Source: Erythrocercus mccallii
Taxonomy: Eukaryota > Chordata > Aves > Passeriformes > Dicruridae
Assembly: GCA_013397435.1 (NCBI GenBank)
Contig: VZRG01000202.1
Coordinates: 248,001-312,000, forward strand
Direction: 5' to 3'
Length of the DNA stretch: 64,000 bases
A program made the translations under genes and the position numbers. The notes under the pieces were generated by a model, which saw nothing but the letters and a program-made list of their open reading frames with translations, had not been told where the DNA came from and ran no database searches. Shown here piece by piece: positions 38,104 through 51,976 of this stretch. The first letter of the stretch is position 1. The number at the start of each line of letters is the position of its first letter.

Positions 38104-38682
38104 ACCGAATCACAGAATGATAGAATGCCTGGGTTGGATGGGACCTCAAACATCATCTAGTTCAACCTCCCCTCCCATGGGCATCACTTAATAACAGATC
38201 ATGTTGTTCAAGCCCCTGTCCAAGCTCCCTCTGAACATTTCCAGGGATGCAGCATCAGTGTCTCTAGGCAATCTGTGCCTCACTACCCTCTGAGTAAAGT
38301 GTGCTTCACTACCCTCTGAGTAAAAATTTTTTCTTAACATCTAATATAAATCTGCCCTCTTTAAAACCTTTGCCCCTTGTCCTGTCACTAAGTGTCTGTT
38401 TAAAAAGTCCTCTCCCTCCCTCTTGTAAGGCACTTATAAGGTGCCCCTTCAATGAGGTGTGCCTGAAGACTTCTTTTTTCTGGGCTAAACAACCCCAGCT
38501 TTCTTAGTCTGTCTTCACAGGAGAGCGGCTCCATCCCTCTAAACATCTTGGTGGCCTCCTATGGACTCACTCCAACAGGTCCATGTCCTTCCTGTGCTGG
38601 GAACCCCTGCAGGTGGGGTCTCACCAGGGCAGAGTAGAGGGGCAGAATCCCCTCCCTGCCCCTGCTGGTCACTTCTCTGTAC
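38104..38682 (-). mobile_element. CR1 LINE 3' end, antisense, least decayed copy
   Basis: Read on this strand it begins with the reverse-complemented tail ATCACAGAATGATAGAATGC, then the usual GGTTGGATGGGACCTC and 'catctagttcaacctcc'. Blocks such as 'cctttgccccttgtcctgtcac', 'tcttggtggcctcctatggactcactccaacaggtccatgtcc', and 'ggtggggtctcaccagggcagagtagagg' follow in the expected order. It is about 580 bases, 5'-truncated, and carries an internal 24-base duplication (38275-38324). The high match to the family makes it the youngest CR1 here; it is still inactive because it lacks almost all of the RT ORF. Confidence 0.96.
38275..38324. repeat. 24-base near-tandem duplication inside CR1
   Basis: GTGCCTCACTACCCTCTGAG followed by TAAA (38275-38298) is repeated with one change at 38301-38324, separated by GT, giving a 26-base period. 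Other CR1 copies have one such unit, so the duplication probably arose in this copy or its lineage. Confidence 0.9.
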
Positions 38683-41600
38683 AAATATATTTTGCGAAAG
38701 TACATAATATTAAGTGCTTAAGTTATTTTTAACATAAGATTCTACCATTTGAACATATTAAGATAATATTTGCATCCTGTTAAAATAAGAAATGTACAGA
38801 AGCACTACTGAAATCAGAAAAAGAAAATAAATTCAGAGATGTATGGATGATGACTGTCTCAAAAAAGAATCAGCTACTTCTTTTCCCAATACATACCACA
38901 ATGATTCTCCTAACTTGGACCCTGATTATTCTCCTACTCTGTGTATTTTTACAAATTTTATCTTCTGAGAGTGCACCAAAGAGTGAGTATAAACTCTTGA
39001 ACATAGGAGTATTTCTTTCTCAGTCAAATACAAAGTATATAGAGTAATTCAATTGTAAAATGAATCAGCTCAACTACGCAGTAGATTGAATGCAAAAAGT
39101 TCTGTAGGCTGATATGTCAGTTATTGGCTGACTTATCCCTCAAAGCATCCAAAAATATTACAAAAATCTATCCTTTAAAAAACCCAAATCCCAAAATCTT
39201 AGCTTCATATTTTAAATTTTGGATTGCTCATGTATGTAATTTTTTTCATTATAAACAACATTATCACTTGCTCCTGTTTCTATATTCTTTTTCAATGAAG
39301 TTATGATTAAGTCATTAAGTGATGAAGACCAATAGGAGTAGAATAGAACAGTTGTCATTGAAGCCTCATTGTCTGTAGCACAGCAATTTACAGGGTAGAC
39401 TGCTTACTTCAGACTCTTTCTAGTTCAATCCTATGCACTGGATTCTGTGAGGAGAAAGAGCACATTAGGTGATGCTCTGAATCACATCTTCCAGTAATTT
39501 AATCCAAAATGAAAATCGTTTATGTACTTCAACCCTGCTCTGTACTATCAATCAAAACAGGTAGTGTCCTGGAATTGTTTTGGTGGTCAGGATATTTGTT
39601 TGGAAAATACATTCCTGATTCTTACTAAAATAATAAATAAATAAGCTCTCAGTAATCAGGACTACACAGAAATACTTGTCTTGAATAATTTTGTGGATAA
39701 AGTTTGGAGTTTGTCTATTAATGTCTGTGTTGAAAATGGACTGCTATCTTCTGTCTCCTAATTACTACTCCGTATTTCTTCATTTTTTGCTCTTCCTTTA
39801 CTTGCAATTGATTAAGATACGAAAGAACTTCATTAAAAGGGAGACTGCACGTGCATTTCTCTGCAAATGTTTCTGATTGATTTTCTCCAAGTTCTAGTGC
39901 AGGAATTAACTGGATGTTTTGGGGCCACACAGGAAAATATCTTTAGTAGTAGGATTTGTATGAAATTTCTTGACATTTCTGCATTTAGTGTAATCTTTTG
40001 GTGCAATCTTCTGTCACATGCTTTTTACCTGTGCAACAAAAGAGCAAAAGTAGGACAAGGCAATCACAGGGAGAATGGGAACAGTAAAAACATTTCCAGG
40101 AACAAAATAAAATCCAGGAGAAATTTAATGAGTAGATTGTATAGATCAAGTTTTCAGGCCAAATTTTGTGATGTGGGTATAACCATGGAGAAGTCTGGAA
40201 AGGGGGATCAAGAACTGAAGAAATGGCTGGTAAGAAACACATATAGTCTTTGATAATATTGTGAAAGAATCAGTATCCAGAGTTTCTGGAGTAATCCAGT
40301 TTTCTAAATTATAACTGATGTAATTATTATTGTGATAAATCCAGCATAAGTATGGACTACCCTGCATGCCACAAGTTAACTTATCCTTATTTCAGAAGAT
40401 GAAAGCACACAAGTACCCTAGTTTCCCTTCATAAACATGGTTACTCTATTTTCCTATTAATTCAAAGCAGTTTATGAGAAAAGCAGAAAAATCTGTGATA
40501 TTAATTTTGTCTTCTTAAATAAAACTAGTTACCTCAATACACTTCACTGGAAACTGAATGAATATTCTTGAAAGAAAAGAAATCAATACTGAAATTAAAG
40601 GAAATGAGTGACCTTTTGGGGAAACACTGCCATTCAATGATCATCACAACTATCAGTTGCCTAGTTTGTTTTTTGAGTGTATAAAAACAGGCAAATTTTT
40701 GTGCATCCTAGACAAAGATAGGAAAAATATGCTTCTTCCAAGAAGCAGAAAAGATTAGATTAATATCTTGTAACAGAGATCATGAGCAGATTACTCGTTT
40801 CACTTGGCAAATCAAGGTCTAAATGTCTCCATGAGAAATATGAAATGCCTGTTTCTTTCCTATGCATAAACAATTTTGGATACAATTCCTTCTGGCCAAA
40901 GAAATAAAAAAACCAGCAACATAAAATTGGACAAGGCTACTTATGGAGATTAAAACATTTTGATTATACTTTTTTTTGTGATATATCCCTTCTAATCAGT
41001 CAGAAATACATTAAGTTTCTAGACCATATCTAGGCAATTGCTTTTGATGAATAAATGAACAACAATCAGTGAAATGAAATCAGATTTTTTGTAGATTCTC
41101 TTATATCCATATACTCTTACAAAAGGTGCAAAGTGGCAATTAATGTAACTGAATTTTTTATAATGTTTCTGGATTCTCTTCTACCAAACAGTAAAGCATT
41201 CTTCAGCTTCTCTATCCCATAGATCAGTGACTAGATTTCTTTCCTTCAGGAAATTTGTAAGAACTTCGTACCTTTAAGATCACTATTCCTCAGCCTGATC
41301 TGGCTCAAAACTTGCCTCTGTTTCTTTAAGGGAAGGCAGGAGATGATGTCAATATTCCTTGTAGGCTTTGCTTCTGCAGAGAAATGGTCAAAAAAATTAT
41401 TGTTTGAAATTTGACCTGCACATAATTATAGGAAAATGCTGTCCTCTAATTTAATTTTCTCAGTTTGCAATTTACGTACCTCAATACAGAAGAGGAAATA
41501 GGAATGATCCAATACTCTGTTCAGGATATTTGTGTATTAGCAGCCTGAAGTATGGAAATCACATTATGAGGAGCTGGAGGGCTTTTGACAAACATTTCAA

Positions 41601-41903
41601 CTTATAGATACTGTCCTGTAACTTGAAATTCCAAATCATCTTTAGGTACTTCCATGAAATCCTCAGAAACATTAAATAAAGGTTGCAGATGGTTGTCTAC
41701 CTTACTGTTATTGACTTTATCTCAACTAAGAAATCCTCTCTGGTATCACACTATGGTGTGTGTTGTGTGAAAAGACAGAATAGTTGGGATAACATATCTG
41801 CATAATTGTATGCAAAAAACAATATACCCAGTGTACTCACAATACAAATATTCTTTGCAGTCAGTGCTTTGGTGCTTTGACAGGATAAAAACATTGTCTA
41901 TGA

Positions 41904-41957
<54 letters not shown>

Positions 41958-41972
41958 CTCTCTCTCTTTTTC
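41904..41972. repeat. (CTTT)n(CT)n microsatellite
   Basis: About thirteen uninterrupted CTTT units pass into a short CT run and a T-rich end. The long perfect array is likely to vary in length between individuals. Confidence 0.95.
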
Positions 41973-43162
41973 TTCCAATCTAAACTTCCTTCTAAGGTTA
42001 TTTTATTATTTCTGCTTTATTTCTAACCTAAAAATGTAGACATTCTATTGAATTAAAGACTCCTATTGTCACAGTGGCTGTTACTTATTTGTGAATAGCA
42101 TAACATTGCTGAAATTTTGATTACTCAGCAAGGTTTTGGCAAAACTGTACTTATTTAATTCTTGTACTTGGAACATGGCCTCAAATGACCACCTAACTCC
42201 TGAACCTGAAAGTAAAACATGCCAAAGTAACCACATATCTGACAGATGTATCTTTCTAAGTGTAAACCATATTCAAGAATTTCTTTTTTTTATTTGCCTG
42301 AATATTGGAAAATTAAGCTTAAATCATATTACTAATTTCTTTGCATATTACTACATTATGGAAAGATATAAAGCTATGTTACTGTGTACTCAACTCTTAT
42401 AAAACTTGTGTAATTGAAAGTTATGGAATATAAAACAGCTTTTGTAGTTCATAGTAAGCAGTCTGGAAGCTTTGTAAACACTGAAACATAAGTTAAAACC
42501 AAAGTGATACTATTTAGTACTGTAGGGTACTTTTCAATTACATATGCAAACAGAAAATATTTCTTACAGAACTTGTCTCTAAATGAGCTTCTGTTACTGG
42601 CTGAAAACTAAATCTTTGTAAGCTTGGGTATTGCAGAAATCAGAGAGAGTAAGCTGATATTTTTTGCTTAAATCATTAGTGTTTTAAGCTACTCTTACCG
42701 TCACCCCCACCAGTTTTCTTTATCAACCAGCTCTTCATGTAAGGGGTCAGTTTTTCATGGTCTGATTGTGAGTTTCTATTTCCTACCTCCCTCATTGTGT
42801 TTATAGTGAATGCACTGTTTGTATATAGAGAGAGGACATCAGAAACTCCACAACTTACTGGAGTTTAGTCTATGAAGAGCTGATTGTAAACAAAAATGAG
42901 AAAAGACCAATTTGCTTTGCAAAAGAATGCTGTGTGGTGGGTTTATGTGTTGTTTTTGGGGCTTTAAATACTCTTCTTGCAGTTTATTGCTGCTTTCTTA
43001 AGTATTCAAACAAACCATAAATACTATCTCTATAAGATGTGATGGCTCCTAAGTAGTCATATACATTTTCAGTTTCTGGTGTAATTATTTTTAATGGAAA
43101 TAAGACTTATTATAATTAATGCTTTTTGCAGTCATGCTTACTTGGCTCAGCACAAATAACCA

Positions 43163-43227
43163 AAAATAATCTAAATGCTCCAAAATATAATACAAATCTA
43201 ATGCAAAATAACCTAAATGCTCCAAAA
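43163..43227. repeat. 23-base direct duplication, 42-base spacing
   Basis: The 23-base unit beginning AAAATAATCTAAATGCTCC at 43163-43185 recurs at 43205-43227 with a single T-to-C change. The spacer is AT-rich and related in composition. A local duplication. Confidence 0.9.
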
Positions 43228-43483
43228 AGCTACTCCATTTCCTGAATTGACAATAGACAGTGCTGAAAAGAAGGTGTATGGGCATTTTTGGGGCCCATCT
43301 CTAAATGACTATGTCTCATTTATTTCCAGACCGCTTCTGACAGGGTATAGTGCTGCTGACATAAAGAGTTCCTGTTTGAAAATAGAGTTGTAAAGAACTC
43401 ACTTCAGAAAATTATTATTCACTTCTTGTCTTTTCTTTAAATATTTAGGGCTTGAATTCAAAGTGTTTTATTTTTATACTCCA

Positions 43484-43543
43484 TAGACAACCTGCTCCTT
43501 TCCAAGCTTATTCACTCTATGAATCTGTGATTTTCTGATCCAG
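43484..43543 (+). mobile_element. CR1 LINE tail remnant, sense
   Basis: 'acctgctcctttccaagcttattcactctatgaatctgtga' corresponds to the terminal 'gtcccttccaacc...attctatgattctatga' of CR1. Only about 60 bases are recognisable; the upstream part may exist but has decayed beyond recognition by eye. Confidence 0.65.
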
Positions 43544-46500
43544 AAAACTAACAATTAAATAAGCACTACTACTATTCAGCAAAGTAAGAGCTTTCAAAAA
43601 TACTTGAGTCTTGTGGTATTTTGTGGATTCAATTATGTTTCCATTTGTTTATGGTGATCATTGCTAAAGTATCAGAATTTTCATTATTCACTTTACATGA
43701 TTTAGCTTTCCTCTGCAGCATATAGTTTCCTAAAATAAAAAAAAGTGCAGGGTCAGAATTTTCCCAGTTCTGAGAACTTTCTCTTAATATTGAAGTCTAT
43801 TTTGTAGTTTCCCTGTCTTTGGCTACTGAGGAGGAAATGGAAGGATTCAGTCTTCATACAGTCTGAATCCCTCTGCAGGCTGCCTCTTCACCAACTTTGT
43901 AGGGGGTCTTAGATGGCATTATTCTGACAAAAGGCACTTGAGGTGCTAAAGAACAGTTTACAAACCCGTGCAAAAGACATATTCTCTCTCTGTAATCTTA
44001 CTCTTTAAGATGTATGAGACAAAATACACCTTGCTTCTGTATATGTACCTCCAATGGGTGACACGTGAGGCATAGCTGTCCTCTAAAAGAGATCCGTGTA
44101 GCCTCTGGTCTACCTCAGAGGTTTTGTGCACCATGCTGGGGACTTGTCACGGGTCATATAAAACACTTTTGGCAGCAAGAGCAGCCTGGTCTTCACCTCT
44201 GTCTTCTTCAAGCACTTTCCAAGTCATGAGGCCACTCGCTGCATGTGTGCTCCCTGTGCACAGCAGAACTGCTCTCTGCATGCTCAGAAAGCAGTGGCTT
44301 CCTGGCAAGTGATGGTCCTCGGGACTATTCCATCAGGGCATGCCTTACAGCACATTCAGCAGGCCTGGGAAATGCAGCATTTTCTTAAGAAGCATTAAAA
44401 GCATGTAATAATTACATATACAGAAGGGTATTTCCACATTTTTCCTCCACAATATTTTATTTCTATGGATCAAGTTTCTAGCAAGCTTTCCCAGCTTCTG
44501 CAGGCTGCCTTTGGAAGAGGTGCATTTTTACGCATAGGTGTTGCAATAAGTAATACTGAAAAAGTTGGAAGGTTCTGAGGACTTTTCATTGTAACGTCTC
44601 TATTAAAAGCAGAGTTAAATTTACCTTAATCTGGTAAAGTCAGTTACAGTTCACTAGAAGATGGACAACCAACAGAGATCACAGATATCTCAACACATCT
44701 AGAAACTGCCTTTTAAGATAGATTGGATCAGATTTAAGATTGGACTTTTAGGAAATTTCAAAATGTGTATATTCCCTGTCTCCTTTTATTCCTCAAGAGT
44801 TCACGATTTCTGCAAAGTGTCTGGTCCTTTCTGAGGAAAGAAATTACAGATAAATATTATAAAATAGTTTCATTTGTCTTAGATCAAGCTATGGCTCTTA
44901 ATATTCCAGTATAGTGTTTCAACAGTGATTGGTTATATATTTCAAAGTGTTTATTAACAGCGAAAGTCCATTTGAAAAGCTAGAACACAATTTTTTTCAA
45001 CAAATGATCTCTGTTTTGAATTAAAGTACACACACAAATATATAAATATATGCACAGAGAAAGAGCAAACACTTTTCTAATGTGAAAGAAAAAACTTAAG
45101 TTTTTAGACAATGAACTTGAGAAGATTGCATAATTTAGCTAAAGGGTATGTTGTGATTACCTGGGAATAGCAATGTGTGAATTTCCTCAAAACAGGTTGT
45201 TAAGCTGAAAGAGCTGCACAGCTGGACAGGATGTAAAACAAGTGATCACAATTGCGACAACAGCAATGAAATAGAATATATTAATAGTTATGAAAATGGG
45301 CATGGCAGAAATGTATGGTGATTGCAGGCATCTGAAAGAAGTGTGAAAAACAATAAGCTAAGAAAAGTTTCCTTTGCATGCTATGTAAAGGGAGCTTTAC
45401 CATTCTGGTATATATTTGTGCATACATTCTAAACAGCAGCCCAAGTAAATCTGCTATTTCCCTTGGAAGAGAAAATGTTACTGGCAAAGATAAGGGGCTT
45501 GGGTTTGGAGGATTTTGTTTGGTTGGGGTTTTGAGGGATTTTTAAGCATCTTTTTTTCATTCTAAGCACTCTCTATAAAGCTGGGACAAAAGTTATTAGC
45601 ATCGCAGAGATGAAAGAAAGATTTATTAGGTTAACTCAGTGTCAAAAAACAGATAATGAAGAACCTTCTAATTGTTTCCTTTCCTTCTGGAATTAAAAGA
45701 GAAGACTAAATGTGACATATCTCCATCAAAAAAAGTTAAAAAAGATTCTGACAGATGTGATCTGGTGCTTCCTTTTAACCTTTGATTGCTTAGCTATTTC
45801 TTTGAACTCATTCCTTCTACAGGTAGTGAAAACTGAGGGCATGTTATTTTAGTTATTCTTCCTTCCCAAACAGGAAATCGTTCTTTCAAAATGCGCATTT
45901 TTTATCATCTGATTTATAGCCTTTGTTTGCTTTACCATTCTGTCCTTCTCTCTTCCTAGGAAAAAATACCTCATGCATACCTTTGTCTAAGTTGCTTCCT
46001 ATTCTTTACAAGATCTGTAAAGCTTATTTTGGGAGAAAAGTTCAGACTTCAATGAAATAAATATAAGTTAAATATTTAAATAATCATATTCTTATTTCAG
46101 CTTTGAAATAGATAGCTCTCTTTAATTAGAAAAATGTTTAGTGTATTGTTCTTTTAGTTTCTTTTTTACTTTTTTTTCTCATGGGCAAGACAGTGTAAAT
46201 ACTTATTTTCAGAAATTTTGGAAGCGAAAAGGGAAGAACCTTTAAAAATTATATTTAATTACTCATTTCATAGATTACTTTGTGTCACCAAAGATAACAC
46301 AGCCCATTCTTTCATTACACAAACATCTCCAATTTTTACCTCATTGAAAACAACTCCTTAGCTACAAAAAATCCCACTAAAGCCTTCAAGAAATGAAATT
46401 AACAGTATTATTACAACATAAAGAGAATGAGGTGCAAAGTATAGAAATTGAAAAGATTTTATGGTAAAGGAGTCTCTAGTATTGTGTGTATTTCCTATAT

Positions 46501-48403
46501 ATCCTGTCTTTTAGGATATTCTTAAAAAGTGACATAAGAACCATTCTTTTAAACAGTAATCTAATAACTATGCTCATTCTTTTTAGTATCTCTGTATTGT
46601 TTAATATATGGGGTTTTATGCAATGACTGCAAAATGTATTTAGTGTTGTCTCAGTTCTGTAATGTGTTGGGCAAGATCTAGATACAGAAAATTTAGCTCT
46701 GTGTCTTGGCACAGATACATTTATTTTATGACCATTGAATCACGTAGTGTAAATTAGAGAAATATATCTCTAATAAAAAATGTATGTACTAGGTTATGCA
46801 AATTATTTTTCTCATTGGAGTCAAACTTGCCTATTCTCAGAAGAAATGCACATTATCTTATGGATATGTGTTTATAGCCTTCACTTGATTTCTCCCAAGT
46901 TATCTGAAAAAGCTAACCTCAAAATAACATAATGTGCATTTTAAAAGATCTGTTATTGACTATGATTTTGGAGAAACAACTATACTAACTAAGTCTCTGG
47001 TCAATGAGAGCTTAGTGTGCTGAACAACAATATAACAGCAGATGTACAATAAAGGCCAGAGGGCTGAAATATTTTGGCTACTGCCTCTTCCTTGGTAACA
47101 GGAAATGAACAGCTCATGGCATAATCTGTCATAATATTTCTTTGTCATTCTTTGCCTGACTCCAGCATGAATTCAGTAAGACAGCACTTTGTTCTCTGGA
47201 AACATCCATATTCCACTATCTAAGTTTCAATGTTTCCTTTGCACAAGCAATGCTTTTGTACTGAGTTACCAAAGGCAAATATTTACTTTGGGGCTTGAAT
47301 GTTTTTGTAATTGTTTTTGCAGTGTTTCTATACTTTAGCATTAATTTAAGAACTCTTTGAAAATTGTGGTTGGCATTTAATGTTTATGAACTACATGAAG
47401 ATAAGATTAAAAAAAAAATTAAAGAAAAAATAGCTTCAGTCTATTCTCAGAACCTTTTTGAAAAGATTCATTCTTTTTCTCACAAGGAAATAATTATATC
47501 TGTTTAAAATAAACAGTACTTGCTTATTTTCCTCAATACTTTATTTTCTACCAATTCACCAACAATTTTACATGTTCTTATAACAGGTCTTTCAAATAAA
47601 ATAGTTTTCCATAGAATATACTCCTACAGTGAATGAAATGACTTTTTTTGTCCACATGGAGTACTTGAAGAATGTATTACCTAACAGAAATGTAGCAAGG
47701 TTCATAAAAAATCCAGGGAAATATGTAGGGAAATTTTCAAGAAGAACTTCCTGAAAAGAGTATATTTAATTGACCATAACTAGTAATAGTAATACAATAC
47801 TTTTGGATATCCCCATGAGTTAAAAGACGGACAGCCTTTTTTGACCCATTTGCTTGTTTGCTTGTCATTGTGCTTGGTTTTTTTTTGTTTTGTTTTGTTT
47901 TTTTTTCTCCAAGCAATAATAAAACACATTTGATAAAGGTGCCATTTCTGTTACTATTAAACAATAATCGTGGCATGTCCTATTGATTTATTCTGCCATT
48001 TTCCATTAAGTGGGGAAGAAATTGTTCCAGTTAGATGTCTCTTTCTGCCTAGGAATGATGTTTTGGTCTCTCAAAAGCTGGCTGTAGGTTTCTATATCTA
48101 AGTTATGTATCATTAGGCATGATAGACTGAAACGTTATGATGCAAAACTTTTACATAAATTTCAGAGTTGCATTGTCACCACACATATTTTTGCCTCAAA
48201 TACTTTTCATTGCAATAGGGTTGGAGAAGGATCTCTGGGGTTTTTTGGGTCAAGTTCAATCTGAAGTGCTTGGTACTACAATCAAGAGTCCGTAATGTGC
48301 TGGACATTATATTGTGCTCGATCAAGGCACAACCTGTGGCAGAAATATCTTTAAAGATTCTGTCATTCCATTTACACTGAAGCCTCTACCATCTTGCCAT
48401 AAT

Positions 48404-48423
48404 AAAAAAAAAAAAAAAAAAAA
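48404..48423. repeat. A20 homopolymer
   Basis: Twenty A follow CCATAAT and are followed by GAAAAATTTTT. It could be the tail of a processed retrocopy on the plus strand, but the upstream 200 bases match no transcript I know. Confidence 0.9.
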
Positions 48424-49614
48424 GAAAAATTTTTACAAATTTCTCTGGACAGCAGATCTTTTCAGGAATATCTAAAGATGGCTGTGGTTAGTTCTGTTAG
48501 TTTGGCTAGAAAAATAAACAGTTGGCAAGACTTACATGTACTATTGGCTGTAGAAATCACAAACATCTTTGACTTTCCCCAAGGATTTTTAAAGCAACTT
48601 TGCTGTATTATCCAAACAGTAATTTAACCCACAGCTAAAACCAGTGATATATCCTGGCATTGGGCAACCTTCTCTATAAAGGTATATGATATTTGCATGA
48701 TTTTTCTGTATCCCACTTTACAGAAAAAGTCTCCATTGACATTCTGATTAGGAGATGATGCCCATGATTTCTACTGGAGAGATCTTAGTAGTTCCTGCCT
48801 TGCTTTGCAAAAGCTATTAAGAGCATTAATAACACCTTTTACAGTTACCCCTAGATGCCTTCAGATGGGGAAAAGTTTAATTTCATGTTGCTCAAAGAAG
48901 AACTGTCAAAAACTCCAGGGCCTGTATTCAGTGTCTCCTTTTTGTCAGTCAAAAGGGCTTGACCATATTCATTGCAGAGTGGTGTATAGTATGGTAGCAG
49001 ATGAAGTATTTTTTTGTCTTATAGAACTTTCTGAACTCTTCCCTACTAATAAAAGCTTTTGTCCTTCTCACCACTTTTTATGACTTATAACTAATGTTTC
49101 CTGTTTAGCAGCATAAAAAGCACATAATTTGTTTGCCAATTTTATGGGATTTTTATCCAAACTCTACTTGGAATAGACATACAGTTTAACAACATTTAAA
49201 AATTGGAGCTATCATCATCCAATTCAGATGTTTTACAAAGACACTGCACTACCATATTTGTTTCTCAGAATCTCCTAGACTGCTTCAATGTTTTTTATTT
49301 GATTTGAGAATTGAGTTGTAGCAGCAATACTCTTAGTTTATAATTATTACATGCCATTTTGAATAATGGAATTCAAAGCTTTTATTGAATTTAGAAATAT
49401 TCTCTATTTGGGCAGGAAATAACACCCAGTATCTCATTGGTCTATGACAAATAATCATCATCAAATATGACTGGAAATTCTGACATTATAAACATCAGAT
49501 GAGTTACAGCAAAATAACAATTACAATACCAGTGTCTGAATCTTGGTAGTACTTATGCCACCCTGTATCATTTTAGGAATCTGGGACAGTGCTGATTCTT
49601 TTACATGCTAAAAT

Positions 49615-49860
49615 TACTGAAGGAATTGAGACCTGTGGTGGGCTTGAATATTAGGAAGAGACAGGTTATAATTACACCTTATAACACCAATGAGAAAATA
49701 TTGTAGAAGAGGTTATTTAATGTCTAAGTAAAAATTTAGGAAGTCTTCAAAGATATTTTGTGGATGCTCAGTTTTTTAATTGAATATGTTTGTTTGCTAC
49801 AATACCTCTATCAGTGTATTGAACTAGATCATTGACTTCTTAATAATTTTAAGTTGCTTG
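49615..49860 (+). mobile_element. Doubtful CR1 remnant, sense
   Basis: The phrases 'gcttgaatattaggaagagacagg', 'gaggttatttaatgtctaag' and 'gtattgaactagatcattgacttc' occur in the order of a CR1 3' end, but each matches poorly. Listed only as a possibility. Confidence 0.25.
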
Positions 49861-51324
49861 CTCGACTACATATTGCTTTTAAGAATTATTTCTTAATGAA
49901 ATAGAATTTTTCAAAAACCACATACTTATTTAGAAATATTTCGAAGAAATTACTTTGTGTCAAAAAGAGTACTTACAAACTTTGTGCAAAATCAGCAATT
50001 TTTGATTTAGAAAAAGGTATAAATTGAGAAAGAGTCATAATATTTGCTTTTGCATACATATGGGAATGCCAGTATCATATGCTTTTAAGAATGAACCATT
50101 TACATACAACCTTTTTTCTCTGTCACTCATACAGAACTTACTAAGGATATATCCATGGCGAACACTCCCAAATTCTAGCGGGAATGAGAAGAATCAAGAA
50201 TGTGTTTAAAGGAAATATCACAAGCAGTATTTACAAAGTGTTTCTGTGTGTAACTATTTATAATTGCAGGCCTGTTTAAATTTTCTTTATATAACTTTAA
50301 ATGAAAATCACAATTAGAAGAAAAAAATACGTAAAATATTGGGTAACTCATCTTTTTAAAACCTAATTTACAATTTCATGACAAATACATAGCGTTGATT
50401 AAAATCTAATGATAATGTTATGGAAAAAAAATTACCTAGAAAAGCTTATATATATACACAAGGTTACTTGATATATTTGTTCCAATGTAACGTGCCTGAA
50501 ATTTTTACTGGCACCTATGCAGTATAACATTAAAATTTAGCCAAAAGCCATTCATCATACAGGAGTAAATAAGTAATTACTAAAAACAAACCATCTGCCT
50601 TTCTCAGCTAGAGGTGAGAAAGGTCTCTTCAAGGTCTGTTTTCACATCCCTGATGGTTATTTTGTATTCTTTTTTACTGTACATGCTTATTTAATTTGGT
50701 TTTACTGATATTAACTGTGATTTCTGTTGGCAACAACTATGTGCCTAAAACAATTTGCATTCAGTAGGACAACAGCAGCAAAAGAAGTTAGACCTGGAAT
50801 GACTTACTGGCAAAAAATCATTGCCAGAATGGGAGGCTTCGGTGAATTATGGTGAGCTGATAATGTGCTAGGTTTATGGCATCTCATCTGTCCTGGCATT
50901 TTCTAAAGCAATTAGAACTGGGAACAAGAGACAGAAATTAAAACCAAATAAATTTAAATCAAAGAACCCATTTAATATGTTGGCTCACTTTTTTTCAAAA
51001 CATTGCCACAATTTTCATATGCTGATTTATAAGTTTTAGGGCATGTACTCCAGGAGAACTTCAGTATTATCACATCTTCAGGAAATTTTGAGCTACAGTC
51101 AGTTGCTTCATTTAATCAAACAGCAGAAAAAAAATTATGAGTTTTTGATAGATTTAGAAGCAAGTACACAAAAGGAAACACATCTGTATTTTTTCTCTTA
51201 AAACACCTGGACTATATAAAATTGAAAACTTAAAAGTCCATTTTGAGGTGATTTCCCTCCAAGTAATGGTTTCACTCAGAATGGATGCACATCTATAGCT
51301 AAGAAATTAGATGTGTCACAGTCA

Positions 51325-51328
51325 GATA
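51325..51328. repeat. Left target-site duplication GATA
   Basis: GATA directly precedes the LTR start TGTTATAA and is repeated at 52027-52030 directly after the LTR end TTATAACA. Confidence 0.8.
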
Positions 51329-51808
51329 TGTTATAAGTGAATATATGATGTAATTCGTGCTAGGCTATTTTATAATAATATTTTGTTAAATTGTATAAAC
51401 TGTATCTCTGCAAAGTCTGGCTTACCCAGGAAAGCTCACATATTACCAGCAACAGCAGCAGATGGGAGAGGTGCGGCCCATCGGTAACCGAGATAAGGAA
51501 CATTAACACAAACCGGACAGGCAACTCTTTCTATTCACCTAAGCAGAAGTGTTAATGGGCTTCCCCAAAGTAGAACAATGAGGACACTCAGTGTCAATGG
51601 CCAAGCCATAAGTGTCCAAAAACCAGCTATCAAGGCTATTGTCAAGCCTCAAGTACAGTCTTCACAAAAACAAAACCAGACTCTACCCGAAACCTGGATA
51701 CACCCTGGCTCACTTCAAATTACATTGTCCAGCTACAGATGACTTCATCTCCACCAGGAAAAGCTATTTTCTGCATTGTCCACCTCAGCCCCAGGCTATG
51801 AAAAACAG

Positions 51809-51815
51809 TATAAAA
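51809..51815 (+). promoter_or_regulatory. LTR TATA box
   Basis: TATAAAA within CAGTATAAAACCACAC, 156 bases before the AATAAA signal, as expected at the U3/R border of an LTR. Confidence 0.8.
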
Positions 51816-51970
51816 CCACACCGCAGAACACGTCTTCGTGGACGCAGAGACAGTGTCCTTTTGATGCAGACTCTGTGACACCAGGTGCTGATCCCCGGGC
51901 CGGCACCTTGGGATATTGGGATTCGTTGGCTCATTTTTCTATTTTCCAAATTTTATCCGAAATTGTAACC

Positions 51971-51976
51971 AATAAA
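51971..51976 (+). promoter_or_regulatory. LTR polyadenylation signal
   Basis: AATAAA within ACCAATAAAACCACTTC, about 50 bases before the LTR end. Confidence 0.8.

Larger units (their letters stand above)
38683..51328. other. Unique AT-rich DNA, no gene recognised
   Basis: The longest unbroken unassigned stretch. It holds a CTTT microsatellite, a 23-base duplication, a small CR1 tail, a poly-A run and a doubtful CR1 remnant, listed separately. A slightly GC-richer patch at 44100-44380 has a 62-codon open frame (44124-44312) without any motif. The 128-codon frame at 39867-40253 shows no family signature and its composition looks non-coding. Confidence 0.55.

Noticed and set aside
39867..40253. 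128-codon plus-strand frame as a gene or transposase remnant
   Set aside because: No catalytic motif or family phrase is visible; base composition is like the surroundings.
48310..48335. Small hairpin TTGTGC...GCACAA as an RNA gene
   Set aside because: A 6-base stem with a 9-base loop is common by chance; no tRNA, snRNA or miRNA-like longer fold is apparent.
48240..48423. Processed retrocopy ending in A20
   Set aside because: No recognisable transcript upstream, and no target-site duplication could be identified.
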